Below, piece after piece: positions 43,675 through 52,455 of a DNA stretch of 64,000 nt. The notes below the pieces were generated by a model. The model saw only the letters and a list, made by a program, of their open reading frames with translations. It was not told the origin of the DNA and did not search any database. The stretch lies in assembly GCF_048751585.1 (NCBI RefSeq), contig NZ_JAZHOB010000013.1, forward strand, positions 1 through 64,000. The letters are read 5' to 3'. The DNA is from G025836975 sp048751585. GTDB taxonomy: Bacteria; Pseudomonadota; Gammaproteobacteria; Burkholderiales; Burkholderiaceae_B. The position numbers and the translations under genes were made by a program. Every line of letters starts with the position of its first letter. The stretch's first letter is position 1.

Positions 43675-44355
43675 ATGCCTACACTTCTTAGCCCGGCGCC
43701 CCGTCGCGAAACCCTTGGTGCGAACGTCTTGTTTCAAATCAAGGAACTTCTGCTTACCGGCCAATTGATGCCGGGCGAACAGCTGTCCCTGCGATCGACG
43801 GCCGAAGCGCTGGGGGTCAGCGTCATGCCGGTGCGCGAAGCCGTCTATCAACTGGTCGCCGACCAAGCCCTGGAAGTCGCTCCAAACCGATCCGTGCGCG
43901 TGCCCATCATGAGCGCCGGGCAATTCCAGGAAATCACTAAAATCCGATTGCAGATCGAAGGCTACGCCGTCGAGCAGGCAGCACTGAATTCACCGCCGGA
44001 GCTCATCGCCGCGCTGCGGCGGCTGAACGACCAGCTTTCCGACGCCATGGAAGCGGCGGGTGAGAACAAGGCGGCCGTCGTGCTGATCAACAAGGAGCTG
44101 CACTTTCTTATTTACGCGGCGGCCGCCATGCCCATGTTGGTCAAGATCATAGAAAGCCTATGGCTTAGAATAGGCCCGGTGCTGAATTACGACTTGCGGG
44201 CCGGATCGGAACGGACTCAGAAGAAGATTGCGGTGGAGCACCACGCCCGCATGATAGCCGCGCTGGAAAAGGGCGACGCGCGAACCGCGCGCAAAGCGCT
44301 GCATAGCGATATCGAAAGCGCGTTCAAGCACATTCTGGCCAAACAATTTTCTTGA
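43675..44355 (+). CDS. GntR family regulator, FCD subfamily
   Basis: A 226-residue regulator. The winged helix-turn-helix is ANVLFQIKELLLTGQLMPGEQLSLRSTAEALGVSVMPVREAVYQLVADQALEVAPNRSVRVPIM, followed by an all-helical FCD effector domain (KIRLQIEGYAVEQAALNS, HFLIYAAAAMPMLVKIIESLWLRIGPVLN, EHHARMIAALEKGDARTARKALHSDIESAF) with the metal-ligand histidines. It is divergent from the BKACE/LIV cluster and followed 11 nt later by adenine deaminase, so it may control both. The likely effector is an organic acid. Confidence 0.92.
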   Translation: MPTLLSPAPRRETLGANVLFQIKELLLTGQLMPGEQLSLRSTAEALGVSVMPVREAVYQLVADQALEVAPNRSVRVPIMSAGQFQEITKIRLQIEGYAVEQAALNSPPELIAALRRLNDQLSDAMEAAGENKAAVVLINKELHFLIYAAAAMPMLVKIIESLWLRIGPVLNYDLRAGSERTQKKIAVEHHARMIAALEKGDARTARKALHSDIESAFKHILAKQFS

Positions 44356-44366
44356 TAAGGAACGCG

Positions 44367-45416
44367 ATGGACGCGGCAGTCTCCCCAGCGGCATCTTCCT
44401 TGAGCGACTTTGTCCGCCGCCTCCCCAAGGCCGAATTGCACTTGCACATCGAAGGCACGCTGGAGCCCGACCTTATTTTCAGCCTGGCGCAGCGCAACGG
44501 CATCGCCCTGCCTTACGCCTCGGTCGACGCCTTGCGCCAAGCGTATCAGTTCAACGACCTGCAATCCTTCCTGGACCTGTACTATGCGGGCGCCAGCGTG
44601 CTGATCACCGAAGCCGACTTCTACGACATGACCATGGCTTACCTGCAACGCGCCCAGTACGACGGCGTGGCGCATGCCGAACTCATGTTCGATCCCCAAA
44701 CCCATACCGGACGCGGCATCGCCATGGAAACCGTCTTCGCCGGCATGGCGCGGGCGTTGCGCGATGCGCGCCGCTTGATGGGCATCAGCGGCTATATGCT
44801 GCTGAGCTTCCTGCGCCACCTGACGGAAGACGACGCCCAAGCCACGCTCGATGCCGCATTGCCGCTACGCGAGCAATATAAGGACTTATGGATAGGCATA
44901 GGACTGGATTCGGCCGAACGCGGCAATCCACCCGAAAAATTCGCCCGCGTCTATGCGCGATGCAAGGCCCTGGGCTTTCGCCTGACGGCGCATGCGGGCG
45001 AGGAAGGCCCGGCGTCCTACGTGCGCGACGCCCTGGACATACTTGGAGTGGAGCGCATAGACCATGGGGTGCGCAGTGAAGAAGATCCCGCCCTGATGCA
45101 GCGCCTGCTTACCGGCCGAATCCCGCTGACGGTCTGTCCGCTATCCAACCTGAAGCTGTGCGTGGTGCAAGACCTGCAGCAGCACAATCTGGCCCGCCTG
45201 CTGCGTCAGGGCCTGATGGTTACAGTGAATTCCGACGATCCCGCTTATTTCGGCGGTTATATCGCCGACAACTACATTGCCAGCGCGCAGGCGCTGGACC
45301 TGAGCCGCGAGGAACTCGCCGCCCTGGCCCGCAACAGCATAGAAGCCTCCTTCTTGCCCGATGAGCAAAAGCGCGCGTTGGCCGCAAGCCTGGATGCGGC
45401 GCTGGCGGCCGCCTGA
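44367..45416 (+). CDS. Adenine deaminase (adenosine deaminase-like family, type 2)
   Basis: A 349-residue amidohydrolase. LPKAELHLHIEGTLEPDLIFSLAQRNGI carries the metal-binding HxH and the IEGTLEP form that separates adenine deaminase from adenosine deaminase (DGAL-type). Further motifs are LTAHAGEEGPASYVRDALDILGVERIDHGVR, LTVCPLSNLKLCVV and VTVNSDDPAYFGGYIADNY. It would convert adenine to hypoxanthine plus ammonia. AAGGA precedes ATG 44367. It is co-oriented with the GntR gene but its functional link to the BKACE cluster is unclear. Confidence 0.88.
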   Translation: MDAAVSPAASSLSDFVRRLPKAELHLHIEGTLEPDLIFSLAQRNGIALPYASVDALRQAYQFNDLQSFLDLYYAGASVLITEADFYDMTMAYLQRAQYDGVAHAELMFDPQTHTGRGIAMETVFAGMARALRDARRLMGISGYMLLSFLRHLTEDDAQATLDAALPLREQYKDLWIGIGLDSAERGNPPEKFARVYARCKALGFRLTAHAGEEGPASYVRDALDILGVERIDHGVRSEEDPALMQRLLTGRIPLTVCPLSNLKLCVVQDLQQHNLARLLRQGLMVTVNSDDPAYFGGYIADNYIASAQALDLSREELAALARNSIEASFLPDEQKRALAASLDAALAAA

Positions 45417-45523
45417 AGGGGCCCGGCAATGCAGAGAGGAAAAGAATTCCCGCCGATCAGCCCCGAGGCATAAAAGCCTGTTTGAAAATCACCGAGCCTT
45501 TAAACCTTTAAGCAACAGGCAAT

Positions 45524-45553
45524 AAAAAACCCACCGCGAAGGTGGGTTTTTTC
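45524..45553. terminator. Bidirectional rho-independent terminator
   Basis: AAAAAACCCACC, loop GCGAA, GGTGGGTTTTTT: a strong stem flanked by A- and T-runs, able to stop both the adenine deaminase transcript (plus) and the cold-shock gene (minus). Confidence 0.9.
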
Positions 45554-45567
45554 AATCTGGCAAGTTA

Positions 45568-45777
45568 TTAGATAACTTGGATCGATTTGGCTTGAGGGCC
45601 CTTTTGGCCTTCGGCCGCTACGAACGAAACACGTTGGTTTTCTTCGAGCGATTTAAAGCCGGTGCCGATGATGTCGGTGTGGTGCGCGAACAAATCCTTG
45701 CCGCCCGATTCAGGCTTGATGAAACCAAAGCCCTTTTCGTTGTTGAACCACTTTACAATACCAGTTTCTGTTTCCAT
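45568..45777 (-). CDS. Cold-shock domain protein (CspA family)
   Basis: A 69-residue single-domain nucleic-acid-binding protein: ETGIVKWFNNEKGFGFIKPESGGKDLFAHHTDIIGTGFKSLEENQRVSFVAAEGQKGPQAKSIQVI. RNP1 (KGFGFI) is intact, and RNP2 reads DLFAHH instead of the usual D(V/L)FVHF/H. It probably acts as an RNA chaperone. The ATG at 45777 begins the family N-terminus; an upstream extension to 45828 is not conserved in character. A long AT-rich leader precedes it. Confidence 0.93.
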   Translation of the reverse strand: METETGIVKWFNNEKGFGFIKPESGGKDLFAHHTDIIGTGFKSLEENQRVSFVAAEGQKGPQAKSIQVI

Positions 45778-46013
45778 TTTTGCAATCCCTAAAATAAACG
45801 AGCGATATGCCCTATAGAAGACTGTCAAGGTGTAGAGATTTGAGCAAAAAAGTACTATTACTGGTACTGGATTGTACTAACTTCAACGAACTTGAAAATC
45901 TAGGTCGTATATTATAGACAAGCCAAATCCAAGTCAACACATTATTTTCGTAAAATTGCCAGGAACGTGGCATTTTGGTATCAAGTTATAACAACACCCT
46001 CCCACACAGCAGC
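45778..46013. promoter_or_regulatory. AT-rich leader/promoter region of the cold-shock gene and the divergent glycosylase gene
   Basis: About 235 bp, markedly AT-rich, with no gene. On the minus strand it would give the cold-shock gene a long untranslated leader, as is common for csp genes. Short self-complementary stretches such as AGTACTATTACTGGTACT are present, but I could not define a structure with confidence. Confidence 0.4.
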
Positions 46014-46565
46014 ATGCAAGCATTACCCCGCAGCTTTTACGACCGGGACACCGTACTGGTCGCCCACGATCTATTAGGTAAATTCCTGGTCCACCGCCAC
46101 GAGGGCGTGGAACGTATCGGAAAAATCGTCGAAGTCGAAGCCTACCTGGGGCCCCATGACCTGGCGGCCCATACATCCAAAGGGATTACTTCCCGTACCC
46201 GCGTCATGTTCGGGCCGCCCGGGTATGCTTATATCTACCTGATCTACGGCATGCACCACTGCATGAATGTCGTCACCGAGGCCGACGGCACGGGGGCGGC
46301 CGTGTTGCTGCGCGCCCTGGAGCCGGTCGCCAATCTTTCCAACAACACGAACGGCCCCGGGCGCCTGTGCAAGGCCATGGGAATCGACCGCGGCCATTAC
46401 GGCCACGATCTTTGCAGCGATGATTTCTTCATTACCGAAAATCCGGACGAGAAAGACATAAGAATTGTGGAACGCCCCCGCATCGGAGTCGACTATGCGG
46501 GGGAATGGGCGGCCAAGCCCTTGCGCTTCTATATAGAAGGCAATCGCCATGTATCCAAGAAATAG
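46014..46565 (+). CDS. DNA-3-methyladenine glycosylase (AAG/MPG family)
   Basis: A 183-residue base-excision repair enzyme. LPRSFYDRDTVLVAHDLLGKFLVHR is the family N-terminus. The catalytic glutamate lies in KIVEVEAYLGPHDLAAHTSKGITSRTRVMFGPPGYAYIYLIYGMHHCMNVVTE, and the C-terminal part has GPGRLCKAMGIDRGHYGHDL. I use ATG 46014; a TTG at 45975 with AGGA ten bases upstream would add 13 residues. It removes alkylated purines from DNA. Confidence 0.9.
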   Translation: MQALPRSFYDRDTVLVAHDLLGKFLVHRHEGVERIGKIVEVEAYLGPHDLAAHTSKGITSRTRVMFGPPGYAYIYLIYGMHHCMNVVTEADGTGAAVLLRALEPVANLSNNTNGPGRLCKAMGIDRGHYGHDLCSDDFFITENPDEKDIRIVERPRIGVDYAGEWAAKPLRFYIEGNRHVSKK

Positions 46566-46629
46566 GCGGCTGATGCCTGGCGCACAAGACAAGACAAAAA
46601 AACCATGTTATAGTTACGCCTCTTTTGCA

Positions 46630-46706
46630 GCGGCTGTAGCTCAGTTGGATAGAGTACTTGGCTACGAACCAAGGGGTCGTGGGTTCGAATCCTGCCAGCC
46701 GCGCCA
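46630..46706 (+). tRNA. tRNA-Arg (anticodon ACG)
   Basis: A complete cloverleaf. The acceptor stem GCGGCTG/CAGCCGC is perfect. The D arm is GCTC/GAGT, with the G-T closing. The anticodon stem CTTGG/CCAAG has loop CTACGAA (anticodon ACG, read as ICG after deamination). The T arm is GTGGG-TTCGAAT-CCTGC. CCA is encoded in the DNA (46704-46706). Confidence 0.97.
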
Positions 46707-46734
46707 GAATTTACCAGGGTTTACAACTGGTTAG

Positions 46735-46770
46735 AACCGCCTAGGGGCCAACAACCTAGGCGGTTTTTCT
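46735..46770 (+). terminator. Rho-independent terminator after tRNA-Arg
   Basis: AACCGCCTAGG and CCTAGGCGGTT form an 11-bp perfect stem followed by TTTCTTT, 29 nt after the tRNA. Confidence 0.9.
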
Positions 46771-46820
46771 TTGGGCGCCGCTAATGTGATGAAGGGCAAA
46801 GCCTAAAAGCGGGGCCAAGC

Positions 46821-47546
46821 CTAAAACCGTTCATGGCCCAGCAGATAGCGCCACTTGCCGGCAGGCAGGCCCGCCATGGGCAGGCGGCCGATGCGAATGC
46901 GCCTGATATCCAACACCCGCAATCCCACCTGTCCGCACATATCGGCAATCAGGCCAGGGGGCGGGTTCTTCAGGGCGAAGCGCAGCCGGGTTTCGCTCTG
47001 CCAGCTGACCTTGATGGGCGGCAAGGCAACGCCTTGCCAGGACAATCCATGATTCAGCCGTTTCAGTCCATCGCCAGGCAACTCCCCCGCGACCTCCACC
47101 AGGTATTCCTGCTCGATACGGGCAATGTCCTCGGTAAGCTTTCGACCTATGGCGAAGGCCTGCGTATAAATGACCAGGCCGCTCGCTCCCGGCTCCAGCG
47201 GCATGACGGATTCCAGGCCTTTGAGGTCTCTTTTTACAAAATGCCGATCCGACGAGCCGTTGGAAACCTGATTCGCCGGCACAATCAGATCCGATACCGG
47301 GCGGCCCTCCGCGGCAAGATCGTAGCCGGAAGGCTGATGCAGCAGGATGGTGGCCGGCTTGTGGTCTTCGGCGCTCGCGCCCTCGGCCAGTTCCACCGCC
47401 AGAGGGGGATGCACACGAAATCCCGGCTCTTCGACGACCTGCCCGTTCACACGCACCCAGCCGCCTTCTATATAGTTCTCGGCCTCGCGGCGAGAACACG
47501 GCAGCAGCCCCGCAAGGTATTTGCTCAAGCGTATGGATTCATTCAT
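46821..47546 (-). CDS. RsuA/RluF-family rRNA pseudouridine synthase homologue with altered catalytic residue
   Basis: A 241-residue protein with an N-terminal S4 RNA-binding domain (IRLSKYLAGLLPCSRREAENYIEGGWVRVNGQVVEEPGFRV) and a RsuA-like catalytic domain (YLVEVAGELPGDGLKRLNHGL, SETRLRFALKNPPPGLIADMCGQVGLRVLDIRRIRIGRLPM). The motif that carries the nucleophilic aspartate (normally GRLDxxSxGLLLLTN) reads MPLEPGASGLVIYTQ, with Glu for Asp. The enzyme may be inactive or altered. The start and stop are unambiguous, and it is convergent with the tRNA-Arg gene. Confidence 0.85.
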   Translation of the reverse strand: MNESIRLSKYLAGLLPCSRREAENYIEGGWVRVNGQVVEEPGFRVHPPLAVELAEGASAEDHKPATILLHQPSGYDLAAEGRPVSDLIVPANQVSNGSSDRHFVKRDLKGLESVMPLEPGASGLVIYTQAFAIGRKLTEDIARIEQEYLVEVAGELPGDGLKRLNHGLSWQGVALPPIKVSWQSETRLRFALKNPPPGLIADMCGQVGLRVLDIRRIRIGRLPMAGLPAGKWRYLLGHERF

Positions 47547-47687
47547 GGTTGGAAGCGCGCACCCGGGAAACCTTCATGCAGGCGCAGACTGTACCGCTGG
47601 CGATGGCCCGGGTCAACCGGGCCGGCTTGCGGCACAGGCCTTGCTGACGTCGATGTTGTTTGACCTCACGCCTCCAGGGAGACTCAT

Positions 47688-50084
47688 ATGGCAACATCCA
47701 GGACACCCACGTCCGGCCGCCCGCCCAAACAGGCATCCGTCGACACCGCTTTCGGCAATACCGACAGCGGCCCGGCGCTGCCGCCCGATCCCAAGAACAA
47801 GAACCCCTCTGTCGCCAAGGCCGCCGAAGTGGACGCCATGGCGCGAGCCATGCCGTACAACCCCACAAAAGAATACGAGCATGGTCATGACAACGCCCTG
47901 GCCCCGAAAGCGGGCGCCGTGTCGCCGCCGGGTTCGGCCGACGCCACAGGCAGCACGCCGTCGGAAAAGAATCAAACCGCGAAGTATGGCGGGCAGGCCC
48001 AGTCTGGCCGAAATGCCGTGGGCGGTTCGCTGGATCGGGTACGAGCCGATGCCGACGGTCAGATGCTTACGACCAACCAAGGCGTGCGCATCGCCGATAA
48101 CCAGAACTCCTTGAAAGCCGGCCTGCGCGGACCGGCGCTGCTGAAAGATTTCATCCTGCGGGAAAAAATCACGCACTTCGATCATGAGCGCATTCCAGAG
48201 CGGATCGTACACGCGCGCGGATCGGGCGCGCATGGCTATTTCGAATGCTATAAGCCCTTAAGCGAATTGACCCGCGCATCGCTGTTCGCCGAGGCGGGCA
48301 AAATCACGCCGGTTTTCGTCCGCTTCTCGACGGTGGCGGGCGAGCGCGGCTCCAAGGACACCGCGCGCGACGTTCGCGGGTTCGCGGTCAAGTTTTACAC
48401 CGACGAGGGTAATTGGGATCTGGTGGGCAACAATATGCCGGTGTTCTTCATCCAGGACGCCATGAAGTTTCCGGACCTCGTCCATGCGGTCAAACCCGAG
48501 CCCCACCATGCCATGCCGCAAGCCGCTTCGGCGCATGACACCTATTGGGACTTTGTGTCGCTCATGCCCGAATCCACCCATATGCTGATGTGGCAGATGT
48601 CGGACCGGGCGATTCCCCGCAGTTTCCGCATGATGCAGGGATTCGGCGTGCACACCTTCCGCTTCGTCAACGAGGCCGGCCAGTCGGTATTCGTCAAGTT
48701 CCACTGGAATCCCAAGCTGGGGACGCACTCCCTGGTCTGGGACGAAGCGGTAAAGATCTCAGGCGCCGATCCGGACTTCAACCGAAGGGATCTGTGGGAG
48801 GCCATCGATGCGGGCGAATACCCGGAATGGGAGCTGTGCGTACAGACCTTTACCGAAGAGCAGGCAGCCAGCTTCAGTTTCGACGTCCTGGACGCGACCA
48901 AGATCGTCCCCGAGGAGCTCATTCCGGTACAGCCCGTGGGCCGCATGGTGCTGAACCGCAATCCCGACAACTTTTTCGCCGAGACCGAGCAGGTCGCCTT
49001 CTGTGCCGCCCATATCGTGCCTGGCATCGATTTCAGCAATGACCCATTGCTGGCCGGCCGCATCCATTCCTATGTGGACACTCAGATCTCCCGCCTCGGC
49101 GGCCCCAATTTCCACGAAATCCCCATCAATGCGCCTCTGGCCCCCGTCCAGAACAACCAGCGCGACGGCATGCATCGCCAGACCGTGCATCGCGGCCGCG
49201 CGGCTTACGAACCCAATTCGCTGGGCGGCGGCTGTCCCTTCCAGGCGGGAACAGCCGGATTCACATCCTTTCCCGAACCGGTGGAGCAGGACGAAATACG
49301 CGGCAAGCCGGAAAAATTCGCCGAGCACTACAACCAGGCGACCCTGTTTTACGAAAGCCAGACCGCCTTCGAGAAGAAGCATATCGCGGATGCCTTCCGC
49401 TTCGAGCTCAGCAAGGTAACGGTGGCGCCGGTAAGGGAACGAGTCGTGTCCATGTTGCGCAACGCCTCCGAGGAACTGGCGGCGACCATCGCCCTGGGGC
49501 TGGGCATGGAGCTGCCGCCGGCAATGCCTCGCGCGCTACCGGACCCGCCGCAGCCGGAGATAAGCGATTCGCCCGCGCTTTCGCTTCTGGCGCGACCCGG
49601 GGACGGCAGCGTCAGGACACGCAAGGTCGCCATCCTGGTGGCGGACGGCGTGGATGCCGCGTCGACTTGGTCCATGGCGAACGCACTGCAAGCGGAAGGA
49701 GCAATTGTCCGCCTGGTCGGACCACGCGTGGGACCATTCAAGGCATCCGACGGCTCTCTGATCGACGCCGATGCGTCCCTGGAAAACCAGCCCGCCGTAC
49801 TGTTCGACGCCCTGGTCGCGCCGGACGGCCCACAGGCCATCGAAACCCTGGTGTCTGATGGCCGCGCCCGGGAATTCATACAGGACCAATACCGCCATTG
49901 CAAAACCATCATGGCGGTCGGCAACGCGGCCATGCTGCTGGAGGCCGCGGGCCTTCCGGTGGACACCGAGGATGCCGGATTGATGGTCACACAGGAATGC
50001 GACGCGTCGAGCGCGGCATGGTTCGTCCAGGCGCTGGCCAAGCACCGCCATTACGAAAGGGAATCCGACCCGCCCCTGGTGTAA
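47688..50084 (+). CDS. katE: Large-subunit monofunctional catalase (HPII/KatE type) with C-terminal DJ-1/PfpI-like domain
   Basis: A 798-residue haem catalase that decomposes hydrogen peroxide. The catalytic His175 is in RIVHARGSGAHGYFE, the Asn region is NMPVFFIQDAMKFPD, and the proximal haem Tyr motif is AGRIHSYVDTQISRLGG. Residues beyond about 620 (RTRKVAILVADGVDAASTWSMANALQAEGAIVRLVGPRVG) form the class I glutamine amidotransferase-like domain typical of HPII. The first ~115 residues are a low-complexity, charged extension. AGGGAGACTC precedes the ATG, and a terminator follows at 50116. Confidence 0.95.
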   Translation: MATSRTPTSGRPPKQASVDTAFGNTDSGPALPPDPKNKNPSVAKAAEVDAMARAMPYNPTKEYEHGHDNALAPKAGAVSPPGSADATGSTPSEKNQTAKYGGQAQSGRNAVGGSLDRVRADADGQMLTTNQGVRIADNQNSLKAGLRGPALLKDFILREKITHFDHERIPERIVHARGSGAHGYFECYKPLSELTRASLFAEAGKITPVFVRFSTVAGERGSKDTARDVRGFAVKFYTDEGNWDLVGNNMPVFFIQDAMKFPDLVHAVKPEPHHAMPQAASAHDTYWDFVSLMPESTHMLMWQMSDRAIPRSFRMMQGFGVHTFRFVNEAGQSVFVKFHWNPKLGTHSLVWDEAVKISGADPDFNRRDLWEAIDAGEYPEWELCVQTFTEEQAASFSFDVLDATKIVPEELIPVQPVGRMVLNRNPDNFFAETEQVAFCAAHIVPGIDFSNDPLLAGRIHSYVDTQISRLGGPNFHEIPINAPLAPVQNNQRDGMHRQTVHRGRAAYEPNSLGGGCPFQAGTAGFTSFPEPVEQDEIRGKPEKFAEHYNQATLFYESQTAFEKKHIADAFRFELSKVTVAPVRERVVSMLRNASEELAATIALGLGMELPPAMPRALPDPPQPEISDSPALSLLARPGDGSVRTRKVAILVADGVDAASTWSMANALQAEGAIVRLVGPRVGPFKASDGSLIDADASLENQPAVLFDALVAPDGPQAIETLVSDGRAREFIQDQYRHCKTIMAVGNAAMLLEAAGLPVDTEDAGLMVTQECDASSAAWFVQALAKHRHYERESDPPLV

Positions 50085-50115
50085 ACAGCCTTTCGCTTTT
50101 CTTTTTCTGTTGCCT

Positions 50116-50150
50116 GCCGCCCTACGCCCAAAGCGCCGGGGCGGCTTTTC
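50116..50150 (+). terminator. Rho-independent terminator after katE
   Basis: GCCGCCC pairs with GGGCGGC across a 16-nt loop, followed by TTTTC, 31 nt after the katE stop. Confidence 0.65.
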
Positions 50151-50211
50151 TTGGCGTGGCGGCGTAAAATCGTATCGAATCCCTTGGTTTTCCGGCTCTC
50201 CCTATAGCACT

Positions 50212-51156
50212 ATGCATGCCCCGCCCCTGGCTGTGAACCGCAGCGCTTTTCCCTACGACTACGCCCGCATCGAATCCGTCGTTTCGGAATTCCTGCCTCG
50301 ATGGCGCGACATGGGCTTCGATGCCGTCGTAGCCATTGCGCGCGGGGGCCTGGTTCCGGCGCTGATGGCGTCCACCGAATTAAGCGTGCCCCTGCATGCG
50401 CTTTCGTATTCCCGCGCGGACCGCCGCGTATCGTGGTTCACCGTCAGCCAACCCCCGGCAAAATCCAGACTGCTGCTGGTTGAAGATATCGCGGGACGGG
50501 GCACGACCTTGTCCGACTGCATCGAGTTCCTGCGCCGGCAGGGATACGAGTTCAGCGTCTTCACCCTGGCCTACGATGCCGACTCGCGCGTCCAGCCCGA
50601 TTTCGGCATGGAGATCCCCATGGGGTTCCGGGCCTGGTTTCCATGGGAAAGAACGTCAATAACAGAGTCGTTCGGGCAAACCCGCAACTGCCCGGACCAG
50701 CCGGAGTATCGCTACGCGTCATGGGCCATCGATCTGGACGGCGTGCTACTGATGGACTTGCCCGAACAGCAATACGCGCAGGCGCTGCACGAAACTCTGG
50801 CGCAACGCGACCTGCTGCTGCCGGCCGAGGTCCTGCCCGGCCTGGATTTGACCGATATCACCATCATTACGGGCCGGCCCGAACAGGACAGGACTCGCAC
50901 GCAGGCCTGGCTGAACCGCCATGGATTCCACGGACCGCTGGTCATGCGCGACGAGCGCCGCCATACGGCTGAACAAACGCCGCAACACAAAGCCGAGTCC
51001 ATCCTTGCCCGCTGCCACACCCACTTCATAGAAAGCGATCCCATCCAGGCGCTGGACATTGCCCATCGCGCCAAGGTGGCCAGGGTCATATGGTGGAATG
51101 GCGGCCAGGCGCTGGCGGTTTACGCCAATCCTGTCGCATCGTTGCACCTGGCATAG
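50212..51156 (+). CDS. Phosphoribosyltransferase domain fused to a HAD-like domain
   Basis: A 314-residue protein. The N-terminal half is a type I phosphoribosyltransferase domain: FDAVVAIARGGLVPALMASTELSVPLHALSYSR and the PRPP loop SRLLLVEDIAGRGTTLSDCIEFLRRQG. The C-terminal half resembles the HAD fold: WAIDLDGVLLMDLP (motif I, DxDG), TIITGRPEQDRTRTQAWLNRHGF and HFIESDPIQALDIAHRAKVARVIWW. No membrane segment is visible. The start at ATG 50212 has no strong ribosome site. It stands alone between katE and the FMN dehydrogenase. The substrate is unknown; a nucleotide or base salvage or modification role is inference. Confidence 0.8.
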   Translation: MHAPPLAVNRSAFPYDYARIESVVSEFLPRWRDMGFDAVVAIARGGLVPALMASTELSVPLHALSYSRADRRVSWFTVSQPPAKSRLLLVEDIAGRGTTLSDCIEFLRRQGYEFSVFTLAYDADSRVQPDFGMEIPMGFRAWFPWERTSITESFGQTRNCPDQPEYRYASWAIDLDGVLLMDLPEQQYAQALHETLAQRDLLLPAEVLPGLDLTDITIITGRPEQDRTRTQAWLNRHGFHGPLVMRDERRHTAEQTPQHKAESILARCHTHFIESDPIQALDIAHRAKVARVIWWNGGQALAVYANPVASLHLA

Positions 51157-51294
51157 ACACAAGCTTTACCATGCCTGCATAACATCGGCGGCACATGCGA
51201 AAATCGTGGCCGGGAATTTGTTGTACTTTTAATTAAAATGAAGCATTCCGCCTAGTCCGATATTGATTCCATACTAATAAACCAGGAGCCAGAC

Positions 51295-52455
51295 TTGCCT
51301 ACGCCTTCCAAAATGACTTGCGTCGAAGACTTCCGCCAATTGGCGGAACGCCGCGTGCCCCGGATGTTCTACGATTACGCCGATTCCGGCTCTTGGACTG
51401 AAAGCACTTACCGCGCCAACGAGGAAGACTTCCAGAAGCTGAAATTCCGTCAGCGGGTGGCCGTCGACATCGAGAAGCGCACGCACCGCTCTTCCATGAT
51501 AGGCATCGATGTGGCCATGCCGGTGGCGATCGCCCCCACCGGCCTGACCGGCATGCAACACGCCGACGGCGAAATCCTGGGCGCCAAGGCGGCTGAAAAA
51601 TTCGGCATACCTTTTACCTTGTCCACCATGAGCATCTGCTCCATCGAAGACATTGCCGCTCATACCAGCAAGCCTTTCTGGTTCCAGCTGTATGTCATGC
51701 GCGACCGCGACTTCATGGAGCGCCTGATCGACCGGGCCAAGGCGGCGAATTGCTCGGCGCTGGTGCTTACCCTGGACCTTCAGGTACTGGGCCAGCGCCA
51801 CAAAGACATAAAGAATGGCCTGTCCACGCCGCCCAAGCCCACGTTGGCGAACCTGATCAATCTGGCCACCAAGCCGCGCTGGTGCCTGAACATGCTGGGC
51901 ACCAAGCGGCGCAGCTTCGGCAATATCGTCGGCCATGCCAAAGGCGTAAGCGACCTTTCCTCGCTGTCCTCCTGGACGGCCGAACAGTTCGATCCCTGCC
52001 TCAGCTGGAAAGACATCGAGTGGATCAAGGAAAGATGGGGCGGCAAGCTGGTCCTGAAAGGAATCATGGACGAGCAGGATGCGCGCCTGGCCGTGGAATC
52101 GGGCGCCGATGCGCTGCTGGTATCCAACCACGGCGGGCGCCAGCTTGACGGCGCCCCTTCATCGATATCGGCCGTACCGCGCATTGCGCATGCCGTGGGC
52201 AAAGAAATTGAAGTCTGGATGGATGGCGGAATACGTTCCGGGCAAGACGTATTGAAGGCCATAGCGCTGGGCGCCAAAGGCACCATGATAGGCCGCTCCT
52301 TCCTGTACTCGCTGGGCGCCATGGGCGAGGCCGGCGTCTACCGCTGCCTGCAGATGATCGCCAACGAACTGGACATCACCATGGGCTTCTGCGGGCATAC
52401 CGACATCCATAATATCGACCGCTCCATCTTGCTGAATCCGGAGATTTTCGATTGA
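51295..52455 (+). CDS. lldD: FMN-dependent alpha-hydroxy acid dehydrogenase (L-lactate dehydrogenase-like)
   Basis: A 386-residue flavoenzyme that oxidises L-lactate or a related 2-hydroxy acid. It has VPRMFYDYADSGSWTESTYRANEEDF, PVAIAPTGLTGMQHADGE, the active-site histidine in VSNHGGRQLDGAPSSI, and VWMDGGIRSGQDVLKAIALGAKGTMIGRSFLYSLGAMGEAGVYR. The start is TTG at 51295, with AGGAG 7 nt upstream; an ATG 18 bases later has no ribosome site. Its stop overlaps the next gene's ATG (TGATG). The exact substrate (lactate, glycolate, mandelate) cannot be fixed. Confidence 0.9.
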   Translation: MPTPSKMTCVEDFRQLAERRVPRMFYDYADSGSWTESTYRANEEDFQKLKFRQRVAVDIEKRTHRSSMIGIDVAMPVAIAPTGLTGMQHADGEILGAKAAEKFGIPFTLSTMSICSIEDIAAHTSKPFWFQLYVMRDRDFMERLIDRAKAANCSALVLTLDLQVLGQRHKDIKNGLSTPPKPTLANLINLATKPRWCLNMLGTKRRSFGNIVGHAKGVSDLSSLSSWTAEQFDPCLSWKDIEWIKERWGGKLVLKGIMDEQDARLAVESGADALLVSNHGGRQLDGAPSSISAVPRIAHAVGKEIEVWMDGGIRSGQDVLKAIALGAKGTMIGRSFLYSLGAMGEAGVYRCLQMIANELDITMGFCGHTDIHNIDRSILLNPEIFD

